Shown here: positions 1-9,778 of the stretch, piece by piece
Position numbering within the stretch: the stretch's first letter is position 1
Layout of the letters: each line of letters starts with the position of its first letter
From: a bacterium
GTDB taxonomy: Bacteria > Bacillota_I > Bacilli_A > Mycoplasmatales > Mycoplasmoidaceae
Length of the DNA stretch: 32,951 nt
Direction: 5' to 3'
Assembly (NCBI GenBank): GCA_017645255.1
Contig: JAGCPI010000035.1
Location: 1 to 32,951, forward strand
The notes under the pieces: model-generated
The model's database searches: none
Told to the model about the DNA's origin: nothing
What the model saw: the letters and a program-made list of their open reading frames with translations, nothing else
Program-made: the position numbers and the translations under genes

Positions 1-61
1 AGACTCGAACTCGGGACCCCTTCATTAAAAGTGAAATGCTCTACCACTGAGCTAGTGGGAC
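1..61 (-). tRNA. tRNA-Lys(UUU), 3' end cut by window edge
   Basis: Read on the minus strand from 61, the sequence gives a 7-nt acceptor strand GTCCCAC, a D arm GCTC/GAGC, and an anticodon stem TTTCA/TGAAG around the loop CTTTTAA, so the anticodon is UUU (Lys). The T stem begins but the acceptor 3' half lies outside the window, about 15 nt missing. It is the last visible member of a minus-strand cluster Tyr-Gln-Lys and begins one base after tRNA-Gln ends. Confidence 0.93.
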
Positions 62-62
62 A

Positions 63-137
63 TGGCTGGGGTGGTTAGATTCGAACTAACGCGTCAAAGA
101 GTCAAAGTCTTTTGCCTTACCGCTTGGCTACACCCCA
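63..137 (-). tRNA. tRNA-Gln(UUG)
   Basis: The acceptor strands TGGGGTG and CACCCCA pair fully, followed by discriminator G and an encoded CCA. The anticodon loop CTTTGAC gives anticodon UUG (Gln). The T arm GTTAG-TTCGAAT-CTAAC is canonical. It lies 5 nt after tRNA-Tyr and 1 nt before tRNA-Lys, so the three are very likely processed from one transcript. Confidence 0.95.
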
Positions 138-142
138 ATATA

Positions 143-228
143 TGGTGGACAGGGACGGATTCGAACCGCCGAAACCAGAAGGTGGCTGATTTACAGTCAG
201 CAGCGTTTGGCCGCTTCGCTACCTGTCC
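143..228 (-). tRNA. tRNA-Tyr(GUA), long variable arm
   Basis: The acceptor stem GGACAGG/CCTGTCC, discriminator A and encoded CCA are all present. The anticodon loop CTGTAAA gives GUA (Tyr). The 86-nt length reflects the long variable arm expected of bacterial tRNA-Tyr (class II). It is the first gene of the minus-strand tRNA cluster. Confidence 0.95.
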
Positions 229-250
229 ACGTATTAAATTTATAGTTAGA

Positions 251-279
251 ATTATATATTTATTTTTAAAAAAACACAA
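251..279 (-). promoter_or_regulatory. Putative promoter of the tRNA Tyr-Gln-Lys cluster
   Basis: On the minus strand a perfect TATAAT (251-256) lies 17 nt downstream of TTGTGT (274-279), a -35-like hexamer. Transcription would start near 244, a short distance before tRNA-Tyr. It sits in the gap between the end of greA and the tRNAs. Read-through from greA is also possible, since no terminator hairpin is visible in the gap. Confidence 0.5.
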
Positions 280-293
280 ATATTTTAAAAATT

Positions 294-827
294 TTATTTT
301 TTATCTTTGGTTTCGTTAATTTCACTAACGCTTAGTATTTCAACTGAATAAGGATTTTCGATTCCTTGAATTTGCACTTTTTCTTTTGCTTTATGACCGT
401 ATAAAGATTTGGCAATTGGTGATTCATTTGAAATTGCATTATTGAATGGATCTGCTTCAATCGTACCAACAATTTTGTAAATACGAATTTGATTATTTTT
501 ATCAAGTCGTAAATCCCTTACTTTTACTTCCTTTCCAACCCGTACAGAATCTTCACTATTGTTTGCTTCATTTTGTTCATTGGTAACTTCATCAATGACG
601 ATTGCATTTTGCAAAATATTATTGATTTCAGCAATCCGACCTTCGATCACTCCTTGTTGAGCTTTAGCTGCATCATAGTCCGCGTTTTCACTAAGGTCAC
701 CTTGTGCTCTAGCTTCAGCAATTTGTTTAATGATTTCAGGACGCTTAACATTTAATAGTTCTTCTAATTCTTTTTTTAGTTCCGCAATCCCTTCTTTAGT
801 AAGCATATATTTTTGATTTTCTGCCAT
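294..827 (-). CDS. greA: Transcription elongation factor GreA
   Basis: GreA binds RNA polymerase through the secondary channel and stimulates cleavage of backtracked transcripts. The 177-aa product has the N-terminal coiled-coil hairpin with the family signature around residues 29-55 (RPEI..., ARAQGDLSENADYDAAK), including the acidic tip residues in GDLSENADYD. The C-terminal FKBP-like domain ends the protein, with VGKEVKVRDL, the GHKAKE segment and a final ENPYSVEIL. It is about 15-20 residues longer than typical GreA, mainly through an Asn/Glu-rich insert near residues 100-115. The ATG at 827 is preceded by GAGAGGA (836-842), a good ribosome-binding site. It is divergent from the helicase gene. 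Confidence 0.96.
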   Translation of the reverse strand: MAENQKYMLTKEGIAELKKELEELLNVKRPEIIKQIAEARAQGDLSENADYDAAKAQQGVIEGRIAEINNILQNAIVIDEVTNEQNEANNSEDSVRVGKEVKVRDLRLDKNNQIRIYKIVGTIEADPFNNAISNESPIAKSLYGHKAKEKVQIQGIENPYSVEILSVSEINETKDKK

Positions 828-857
828 CGTTATAGTCCTCTCATTTTTATATATAAA

Positions 858-918
858 ACGCTAAAAGCGTATTATTTATTATGATAAAATTATAAAATAT
901 ACGATTACTAATTATAAT
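858..918. promoter_or_regulatory. Divergent promoter region greA / helicase with small hairpin
   Basis: A minus-strand TATAAT (889-894) faces greA with TTATAA (912-917) 17 nt upstream. A plus-strand TATAAT (913-918) faces the helicase with TTATAA (890-895) 17 nt upstream. The two promoters therefore overlap almost completely and each uses the other's -10 region as its -35. The inverted repeat ACGCT-AAA-AGCGT (858-870) falls in the predicted greA leader just after its start point and could be a small regulatory hairpin or protein site. No transcript data support this; it is a pattern call. Confidence 0.5.
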
Positions 919-957
919 CACATAATCCATTTTTTTGGAAATTTACATAGGAAAAAT

Positions 958-3900
958 ATGAAGAAAGCATTAGAAGAACGCTTGATGCGTTTGATCTATA
1001 CTAACAATAACGATAGTTGTACTAAAACTACTTTAATTACCAATAAACATTATGACTTATACAAGGTCGTAAGTGACGAAAATTTAAAGCAATTTATTAG
1101 CGGTGAAACCAATAAATTGCTCATCCAAAGTGCTGATAATTTAAATACCATTGAAAAAAATTTAAAGAGTGCCGCAAACTTTGAAGAATACCTTAAAATT
1201 TTGCAAGATAATTGCATTGAATTAAACGAAAAAAAAGTTGCAAATTTAACGAGTGATTTTGAAAAATACAGTAAGCAATATTTGCCTGATATCATTCGTT
1301 TATGCAATAACAAAAAACAACAATTTTTGCAATTAAATCGCACGGCCAAATCTTATGATGAAGATGAAGGGGTTTGACCCCTTTATTTTGCATATGGTTT
1401 TTTAACCGGAAAGTTAAATAGCGGAACTGGTCTACCAATTCCACTTCGGGCTCCAATTTTACTTTTTAGTGTGCAAATCGTAGATGAAAATAATCAACTG
1501 TTCATTAAGAAGTTAGATGAAAGTCCAGTTTGAAATGAAAAATTAGAAGTCGCAGTAAAACGAGCTTATAACTTAATCAAAGAAAACAAGCAAGGACTTG
1601 ATTTTGCTGATGATGAAAGTACTGAATTTACTTTAGCCACCATCATTCAAAAAATTGAAGATGTCATTGGCTATAAATTAAATCCTCTTGCCCAAACATT
1701 AATACCATTTGAAAAAATGACAGATGCCCAATTACGTGACATCACGGATTTACAAATTCAAGATTGCGCAGTACTTGGCTTATTTGAACCAAGTGGTGGG
1801 GCATTAAAAGTTGACTTGGAACAAATCATTGATGAATCGAAGAATGATAAAGATGAACATGACTTCTTTGATGAAAATAATAAACATATTACTGATAAAC
1901 ATATTCGGGAAGAAGTACTAAACAATAAAGCCAATATTTTTGAAATTAATCAACGACTAAACATTTATCAAAAGTACGCATTAGATAGTGCTTTGTGCCA
2001 AAATACGTTAATTTACGGGCCACCGGGAACGGGAAAATCAGAAGTTATTGCTAATATTATTTTCAATGCTTTAATTAATGGAAAAACATCCCTTCTAGTA
2101 TCAGAAAAACGGGCTGCACTTGATATTCTAACTTCTAGGTTAGGCAAGAAGTTATCGTTATTCAGCTTAAATCTTTACGATATGAAGGATAAAGAAGCCT
2201 TCTATAAAAAGATTAGTCAAATCGGTGATGTGCTTACTTCGAGTTGAATGTCTGATCGCAAAAAAGGAACTTTCAAAGGTAAAACTGCGATTGCACCTTT
2301 AAACATTAACCAAGAAAATTTAACTCCCCTAGCTGATTATGCAAAGTGGTATGAAGATTTACGAAACTTGATTAATAAACACTTGAATGTAGAAAAATAT
2401 GCCGATGGGGTGTTTGATTTCGATTATGCTGATTATGAAAAAATTAAACGTGAACTTGGTGATTCATTAATTCAAATCTGGCTAAATACCCAATATGATG
2501 ATGAAAAGGGTGAAAAGAAGTCATTGTTGCAATTATTTGATGATCAATTTAGTGAGTTTAATTTTATGGTTCCAAGTGATTTGTTTATCTCTTGGGATGA
2601 ATTTGTTAAATTCCTAAAAAAATACAAAATTGTTGAAACTACGCCTAATCCAAAGGATATTAAGCCCAACCTTGAACGGTGACTAAATCGGATTAATGCT
2701 AATAAAGATTTAGTTCAAGAATATCTAATTAGTAAAGTCCAAAATGATGAAATAATTAAACGCGTGCAAGAGTTTGAAAATGAATTTGCCCAAGATAAAT
2801 TATTTGTTGAATTCAATAAGAAAACGCTAAAAGAAAAGCGAAATTACTTAAAGGATGTTGATAAATTTATCACCTTCTATAATGATGTCATGGTGAAAAA
2901 TAGTCAACAAAACAAATCTTATGAAGAAATCGCAGAAATTGCGAATAAGGTTAAAGATTTCTTTAAAGAATACGCTGATTTAATCACGTTACTAAAAGAC
3001 ATTAATCTGCTTGATTTTGCGATTGATGAACGTGAACGACTACAAAGCTTTTTGAAATGATATGGTAATGATGCATTTAATGATGTTGAATCCCAAAAAG
3101 TAATGCTTGGGGAATTTGTGCTAAATAACACCATTGTCTATAGTAAAGAACAAATTGATAACAGTTATTTAACCATTAAAGACACCAAGGTGTTAGCAAA
3201 TAAGGCTGATAAAATCATTAAATTCTTCCGTGATTTTTTAGAAAATGAAGAAATCTTGTGCATCAAGGGAATTCAAGAATTATCACAATATCTTCCATTT
3301 TTTAAAGAAAACTTACATTTCTTTGAAGAACTAATTAAGAACCGTGAATTTTATGATAGTGATAAATTAATCAAGATGCGCGATAACATCGATTTACTAT
3401 CATTGCCATATTTACGAGATTTATACTTGCATAAATCACTATTTATCTTTGATTATCCAGCCATGGAAAGAGTTGACCAATTATCCAAATCCTGTCGGAT
3501 TGATGGAGGTCAATACCAACGTTTAAAGATTATTGAACTTTGAAACAAGATTTTAACAATTGAAACAAGATTTAATCAATTACATGGTTTTTCAGTTGAT
3601 GATGATATTAAGCAACTAAAGTTAGCAGAAGAAAAAAGTGCTCGCGATATTGAAGAACAAGCTTACAATGGTTTAGTTGAAACCATGCGTGATAATTTAT
3701 CAAGGTTAAAAGATGATGAAAAGCATAAATTAAGTGATATCTTCAAAATTGCCGGAAACAGTTCTAACTATCCATCAGTTGCGAAATTTGTTAAAACTTA
3801 TTATCCAATTTTACGTTACATTTTCCCAATTTTTGTTGGGCGACCAGAAAATGTTGCTACATTAGTTCCGTTTGTTAAGGATGAATTTGATTACGGAATT

Positions 3901-5217
3901 TTTGATGAAGCTAGTCAAATGTTTGTTGAACGCGCTTATCCATGCGTTTACCGCACGAAAATTAAAATTGTTTCTGGAGATGATAAACAATTGCGTCCTA
4001 CTTCCTTCTTCATGTCGCAAGTTCAATCAACTGAATATGATATTGACGATTTAGATAAAGTTGATTCATTACTAGAAAGAGCAAAATCAGCATGATGACC
4101 ATCATTTAACTTGCGTAACCACTATCGGAGTGATTCCAAAGAACTAGTTGAATTTAGTAATAAATACATTTATAACGATAGTTTGGAAGTAGCTACTAAG
4201 CAAGGATGCTTTGAAAAAGCCATTGAAGTAATTGATTGTGATGGAATCTTTGATGACGGAGTTAATGAAACTGAAGCCCATGAAGTTATTCGCCAACTAA
4301 AAAATAATTACATGAATTATGACCGGATTTTAGTTGTTTCATTTAACGCTAAACAAGCTGCATACATTGAAAGATTAATCAATGATGAATACAGTAAATT
4401 TGACAAGCGTTTACGTAGCATGCTTGACCATGGTCAAATCATTATAACCAATCTTGAAAACGTGCAAGGTAATGAAGGTGACTTAGTCATTTTAAGTGTG
4501 GCATACGGGAAATATGAAGATGGTCGCATTGCTACCAACTTTGGGCCTTTATTAACTGCGGGGGGTGCAAACCGGTTAAACGTTGCGATTACCCGGGCCC
4601 GCAAGAAAATGATTATCATCAAATCAATTCTTGGTACGCAAATCACGGTTACCAACAGTAAAAATAATAATGCTTTAATTTTTAAGCGGTTTATTGAATA
4701 CGCTGATACGCAAAAGAAAACTCGCAGTTTGAATGATCAATTAAACATGAATTTAGTTGATAATTCCCAAGCAAACTTGACTAATGATTTAAGTGATGTC
4801 AACGATGATGTAGTAAAAGAAATTTACAGCGAATTAATTAAGATTAACGACATCCAATCTAAGTACAAGATTATTCCTAATTTAAATATTTCTAACAAGC
4901 AAATTGCACTTACTATTTATAATAAAGAACAAGAAGAAATCGATTTATTAATCATTGTTGAAAAATGGAAGGAACTTCCAATGTTCCAAGATCTTATTGA
5001 GGATGTTGACCGGCAATTGTTCCTAGATGACCGGGGTTATCAAACTTGTCGGATTAAACACTTCGAATGATTTGTGGACCGAAATAAGATTATTTCCAAG
5101 ATTAAAAACTTATTGGAAAAAGCTCCAGAAGACCGCAACCCAATTAACGTTGCCGTCTTTGCTAAAGAATGATTAAACCGCGATCGAGATAAAAATAACA
5201 AAGGACATAGCAAATAA
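958..5217 (+). CDS. Large SF1 DNA/RNA helicase (DUF4011-like/AAA_11-AAA_12) with degenerate C-terminal nuclease fold
   Basis: The 1419-aa product reads through TGA (Trp) codons, for example at 1375, 2686, 3058, 3541 and 5068. The N-terminus (about 140-260) resembles the DUF4011 module: WPLYFAYGFLTG..., then RAPILLFSV and AVLGLFEPSGG. A Q-like motif precedes Walker A GPPGTGKS at residues 354-361. A long coiled, charged insert follows, then Walker B IFDEASQ (about 981), SGDDKQLRP (about 1005), LRNHYRS, NVQGNEGDLV and the arginine motif NVAITRARKK. This is the UPF1-like SF1 order. The last 120 residues match the Vsr/MTES_1575-type fold (DRQLFLDDRGYQ, CRIKHFEWFVDR) but lack the usual acidic/lysine active site. 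It is probably the MG140-type helicase of mycoplasmas. The role is likely nucleic-acid remodelling or repair; the substrate is unknown. SD TAGGAAA lies before ATG 958. Confidence 0.85.
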
Positions 5218-5660
5218 TGAATGATTTAAATGATCTTTCGTTCGAAGAATTAATTAAAAAAATGAACGAAATTCAACAAATTGAAATTAACTGACGGGAA
5301 AGCAAAAATCCTAGTCAATTACGAAACTCAATTCGAAATTTAGGATTTGATGATTTGAACTACTTAGAAGAAAACGTTGATGATCCTAAATCACTTGCAA
5401 TGATTATCCAACTTTACTATTGAAAATTCTTTGCAGTGATTAACATGCGGGTCAAAGACATGATTATGAGTTTTAAAAATGACCCATCCAAGTTGATGGA
5501 ATTACAACAAAACTTTAAGAAAATTTTTAATATCGATTTTTCCGATTTAGACTTTGGCAAAATGTTTGGTGGGGGTGCTGAAGATTATGATGTTAAACCC
5601 CAATCTGAACCAAAAGATAAGCCAAAAGAAAGCACTGAACACAATAAAAAATTGAACTAG
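5217..5660 (+). CDS. 147-aa acidic hypothetical protein coupled to the helicase
   Basis: The ATG at 5217 shares its A with the TAA stop of the helicase (TAATG), so translation is probably coupled. The product includes TGA-coded Trp residues at 5292 and 5421. It is rich in charged residues, with predicted helices in the first 110 residues (NDLNDLSFEELIKKMNEIQQ, then a segment ending YYWKFFAVI). A GMFGGG glycine turn comes next, followed by a disordered Lys/Glu/Pro tail. There is no signal peptide and no membrane helix. I do not recognise the family. Overlap with the helicase gene suggests a partner protein of that enzyme, which is inference from position only. Confidence 0.75.
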
Positions 5661-5664
5661 AACC

Positions 5665-5693
5665 GCAATTCTTATATAAATTGCTATCGTTTT
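5665..5693 (+). terminator. Weak hairpin after the helicase operon
   Basis: GCAATT (5665-5670) and AATTGC (5679-5684) form a 6-bp stem with an 8-nt loop, and TTTT follows at 5690-5693. This lies 4 nt after the stop of the 147-aa gene. It is weak and AT-rich, so termination may be partial. Confidence 0.35.
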
Positions 5694-5753
5694 AGTCTAA
5701 AATATACATATATTACTTATTTATATATTTATAAAGAAAATATAGGTAGCATC

Positions 5754-8700
5754 ATGGAAGATAATAAAGATTCGAAAGAAAAAACGGATTCAAAGTATAA
5801 CTATTTTGAAGAACCGCTATTGTTTAAAAATTTCCGGAAGAATCCAATTAATATTAACGGTACATGAAACGTTGTATACGTTGTAAATAATAAAGTAAAA
5901 CCTGATTCCATTTGGGAAGCAGATTATCACGTTTCAAATAATTTTATTCAACAAGGTGATAATACTTACCTAACGAACGAAAAAGTAAATGAAATTAATG
6001 CGTTCCTAGATAAATATTTTCCATTTGTTGATCCAGTTTATGTCCAAAAAGATGCAGTAGTATTCGACAAAATTTTAGCTACTGCTCATCCTTCTGAATC
6101 AGTCGCTACCAATTCTATTGATTCAAGTCAAACTAAAGCAAATCAAACCAAGTCACGCCAAAAAGAATTTGAAAAATTGGTCTTTCCTCAATACACTGCG
6201 ACCCCAAAGCCAGTCGATGTTGATTTAACGTACACTACTTTAGTTGATTATCCAGACACGATTTTAGTTGAACCAGCAATTGAAAACTTCATTCAAGTTA
6301 GTTGAAAGAAATCAAAACGTGCTAATGAAGAAGCAATTAGCAATTTGGCTAATTATGATCAAATTGACAAAGGCATGTATCACTATCCACAAATTGTCGA
6401 TATTGCGTATGCAAAACCACATGTCAATGCTAATAGTCAACTAACTACTGAAACCTTCCCTGATGTCGTTGACATTAAACCAAGTGACATCATTACTGAT
6501 GAATTCATCTTGAAGATGGCACGGGATATTTGAGATTCAACCAAGATTGAAAGAAATGAATATCCACAAGCACTTGACTTTAGTAATTGAAAAGAACCTC
6601 AACCAATTCCATTCATTAATCCAAAAGATCTTGAAATCAATTTTGAAGTAGAACCAAAGAAACCTGCGTTAGTTTACCCATGACAAATGGTTGTTGACTT
6701 CAAAGAACCTGTTCCAACCCCAATTGCTAACCCAAGTGATGTTGAAATTAACTTTGAAGTAGAACCAAAGAAACCTGCTTTAATCTATCCATGGCAAATG
6801 GCTGTTGACTACGTTGTTCCAAAAGAAGTTCCAACCACTTACCCAAGTGAATTAAGCATTGAACGCTCTGACATCATTACAGATGATTTTATTGTTGACT
6901 TAGCACATGACATTATCGATTCAATGGTGGAAAAGAGTGAATTTCCACAAGCACTTGATTTAAGTAACCTTCAAGTTGCACCTACTCCAATTTTAGTTAG
7001 TGATCCATCTGACATTGATGTTCAATTGAATTTTGATGAATTCAAGAAGGAACCAATTAAAGCATCTTATCCAACCATCGTACGCTTAAACCGAGCTAGC
7101 GAAGTAGTTGATCCATTCATTCTTGATTTTGCTAAAGCATATCATGAAGCACAAGAAGCTAAGAAACCAGCTTTAGTTTATCCATGACAAATGGTTGTTG
7201 ACTTCAAAGAACCTGCTACAGTTAAACCAAGAGCAGTTGATATCAACTTTGAAGTAGAACCAAAGAAACCTGCCCTTGTCTATCCATGACAAATGGAAGT
7301 TGATTATCATGAACCATCATTAGCAAATCCAAAGGCAGTTGAAATCAATTTTGAAATAGAAGCACCAAAGCCAGCATTAGTTTATCCATGACAAATGGAA
7401 GTTGACTTCAAAGAACCTGCTGCAGTTAAACCAAAAGCAGTTGAAATTAACTTTGAAGTAGAACCAAAGAAACCTGCCCTTGTTTATCCATGACAAATGG
7501 AAGTTGACTTTGAAATGCCAGAACCTGTTAAGGAAGTTCCTATTACTGATCCTAAGGCATTGGAAATTGAATTTGAAATGCCAGAACCAGTTAAACAAAT
7601 TCCACTTACCAACCCTGATACTTTAGAAGTTAACTTTGAAATGCCAGAACCTGCCAAGGAAGTTCCTATTACTGATCCTAAGGCATTGGAAATTGAATTT
7701 GAAGTTCCACAAGCTGCCCCACTTCCAACCATCACCTATCCAGATGCAATGGATATCACTCCAGGTGAACAAATGGTTGATCCATTTGTGATCAGCATGC
7801 TAAAGCAACAAAAAGCAAAGCTTACTGCAAAAGTTATTCCAACTTATCCTTCCCAAATTGATTTATACAATGCCGCAATTACTGCTAAGGCAAAGAGTGA
7901 AAAGAAGCAACGCGAAAAAACCATGCTTTGCTATCCAGATATTTTGAGTCTTACTCCAAACAAAAACGTTTTGATTGATGAACCATTAATCAAGACAGTT
8001 ATCGTGGAAAAAGAAGTAATGGTTCCAGTTGAAAAGAAGGTTTACATTCCAGTTGAAATCAACAAACCTTATGAAGTTGTTAAAGAAGTAAATGTACCAG
8101 TATTTGTTGATAAGCCAGTATTTGTTGATAAGCCAATTGAAATCATTAAAGATGAACCAGTTGAAATCACCAAAGAAGTAGTAGTTGAAAAACCAGTTGA
8201 AGTCACAAAGGAAGTAGTGGTTGAAAAGCCAATCCAAATTGTTAAAGAAATTTATAAAGATTTTGAACCAAATAAACCAGTAAATTCTTCTCACACCCAA
8301 ACTCAACTAAATAATCAACTAGCTGATCAAAATACTCAATCTTCTGTTGCAAATCAAACTAATCAAACTGCTGAAGTTAAAGAACCAAGTCATGAAAGTG
8401 GTGCGAAGCAAATAGTTCCTCATGAAGAAGCAAAATCCCATCAAGATGAATTTAATGCTCGTAAACCACTAGAACATTCTGAAGTTGCATCTAGTGAACC
8501 AAGTAGTGCTAGTAAACAATCATCGCAAGTAGCAAGTGAAATAAATGCAACTGAACACGAAGAAGTTGCTAAAAATCCTTCCCCAATTGAAGTAGATGCT
8601 AAGTTTGTCTATGGAGAACCAGTTAACAGTCGTTGCATTAGGGTTCCATCTGATCATAAGACTGGTACGATGCCAATTGATATTGATGGAATTAATAATC

Positions 8701-9662
8701 CCGATTCCAAACCACAAGAAGTAGTTAAACATCCTAGCGAACCAGTTGTTGAACCAATGACAACTCCAACTCCAGTAAGTGTTAACTTAAATTTGGAACC
8801 AATGACAATTCCAGAAAGCATTGCCGTAAAACCAAGTGCTCCAACGCAACCTGAAACTGTCGAAGTAGAACCAAGTAAACCAACTCATCCCGAAAGCATT
8901 GAAGTTAAACCAGCTGAAAAAGAAGTAGTAAAACCTGAACCAGTTGAAATTAAAAAAGAAGTACCGGTAACTGCTAATGAACAAACTCCAACTGCTCATC
9001 CTGAAGTAATTGAAGTTACTCCAGCTGCTAATAAGCAAAGTTCTCAACAAGTTCAAATTCCACAAGTTCAAACCAGTGGTAGTCCAATTAACTTAACCAT
9101 TAATGTTAACTATATTGAACCACAACACCAAACGGTTCAACCAACTCCAGTTCAACCAACTCAAACTCCAGTTCCAACTCCTAACTTTACCATTGAAAAA
9201 ACTACTCCAGGTATTCCACAAATCGAAGGAGTAAAACCTACTGTTCAAGAAGCTAAATTGCTTGAATCTCATCCTGAACCTCAACCTGAAAAGAAGGAAG
9301 AACCAAAAGTTGAATTAAAGGAACCAACTCCAGTCATTATTCCAGTTGTTCAAGAACCTATCATCATTGATAAGTCTAAAGACGAAGTGGCAAAAGAAGA
9401 AGTTGAAGAAGTTGAAGATGCCTTTGATGAATTAGATGATGATGGTGAAGAAGAACCAAACCAAAAAGTTTATAAACCATACATCACTCTATATAACGGT
9501 AACCGTCCAATGTCTTCTGACCACATGTTAAACCGTTACGGTCTTGATAAGAAGCAATTAGGTAAAGTGGAACAAAAACCAAAGAATCTAAAAGCAAAGC
9601 AATCGAAAGCTAAAGCACCTAAAGCATCCAAAGCAACTGGTGTGCAAGCAAAAAAGAAATAA
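5754..9662 (+). CDS. Very large repeat-built Pro/Glu/Val-rich protein, candidate cytoskeletal/cytadherence-accessory protein
   Basis: The 1302-aa reading frame is continuous when TGA is read as Trp. Order of regions: a unique aromatic-rich N-terminus (1-130; NGTWNVVYVV, DSIWEADYHV); two copies of a helical module beginning SDIITD(E/D)FI (about 243 and 375); YPWQM motifs at 308, 345, 476, 510, 544 and 578, the last four exactly 34 residues apart; 21-residue FEMPEPV units (586-648); a Val/Lys/Glu/Pro repeat zone (742-830); a low-complexity Gln/Ser/Thr zone; PESIEVKP-type units; an acidic cluster (EEVEEVEDAFDELDDDGEEE); a compact segment YKPYITLYNG...NRYGLDKKQ; and a Lys/Ala-rich basic tail. No signal peptide or transmembrane segment is visible. 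Composition and architecture recall HMW1/HMW3/P65-type terminal-organelle proteins, but I see no convincing EAGR box. Function is inferred, not shown. The SD is poor (AGGTAG region). A strong terminator follows, so it is a single-gene unit. Confidence 0.8.
7179..7508 (+). repeat. 102-bp (34-aa) tandem repeats in the large protein
   Basis: The codons for YPWQM start at 7179, 7281, 7383 and 7485, exactly 102 bp apart, giving three full units and the start of a fourth. Each unit runs YPWQM(E/V)VD...EP...(K/R)AV(E/D)INFE(V/I)E...PKPALV or KKPALV. Two looser copies lie upstream (6675 and 6786). The Trp codon is TGA in all copies except TGG at 6792. Confidence 0.9.
7509..7700 (+). repeat. 63-bp (21-aa) tandem repeats in the large protein
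   Basis: Three units begin with TTT at 7509, 7572 and 7635, and a fourth start at 7698 diverges. The protein unit is FEMPEPVKEVPITDPKALEIE. Units 1 and 3 differ at only 2 of 63 bases (GTT versus GCC), while unit 2 is more diverged. This implies duplication as a 126-bp pair or gene conversion. Confidence 0.9.
8097..8228 (+). repeat. 18-bp and 36-bp tandem repeats in the large protein
   Basis: Two perfect 18-bp copies (8097-8114 and 8115-8132) encode PVFVDK twice. Two 36-bp copies (8157-8192 and 8193-8228) encode PVE(I/V)TKEVVVEK. The surrounding residues 742-830 follow the same loose P-V/I-x-V-x-K/E rhythm, so the short unit probably expanded stepwise. Confidence 0.85.
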
Positions 9663-9683
9663 TTAATTTTTAATCTAGATAAG

Positions 9684-9714
9684 AATAAAGATACTTATGT
9701 ATCTTTATTTTTTT
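9684..9714 (+). terminator. Strong intrinsic terminator after the repeat-built gene
   Basis: AATAAAGATAC (9684-9694), loop TTAT, and GTATCTTTATT (9699-9709) form a perfect 11-bp stem running into a T-run to 9714. It lies 21 nt after the stop codon. Confidence 0.85.
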
Positions 9715-9778
9715 ATCTACTGGTTATGATTTGGATTAAAATTAATAAAACTAAATTTATTTTTACTTTATTTTAATC

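Noticed and set aside
62..319. Plus- and minus-strand open frames over the tRNA cluster
   Set aside because: They consist of tRNA gene sequence; the tRNA structures are unambiguous.
958..5217. Apparent multiple stop codons splitting the helicase, dnaE, uvrA and others into pieces
   Set aside because: All internal stops are TGA at positions fitting Trp, and frames stay in register, so this is genetic code 4, not gene decay.
5754..6180. Possible EAGR box in the N-terminus of the repeat-built protein
   Set aside because: There is a Gly-x-Trp and Asn-Asn pattern, but the spacing and the Trp/Tyr/Gly density do not match the EAGR consensus well enough to claim it.
7377..8306. Long minus-strand open frames across the repeat region
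   Set aside because: They are mirror images of the biased plus-strand repeat codons, with Phe/Trp/Asn-rich low-complexity products and no ribosome-binding sites.
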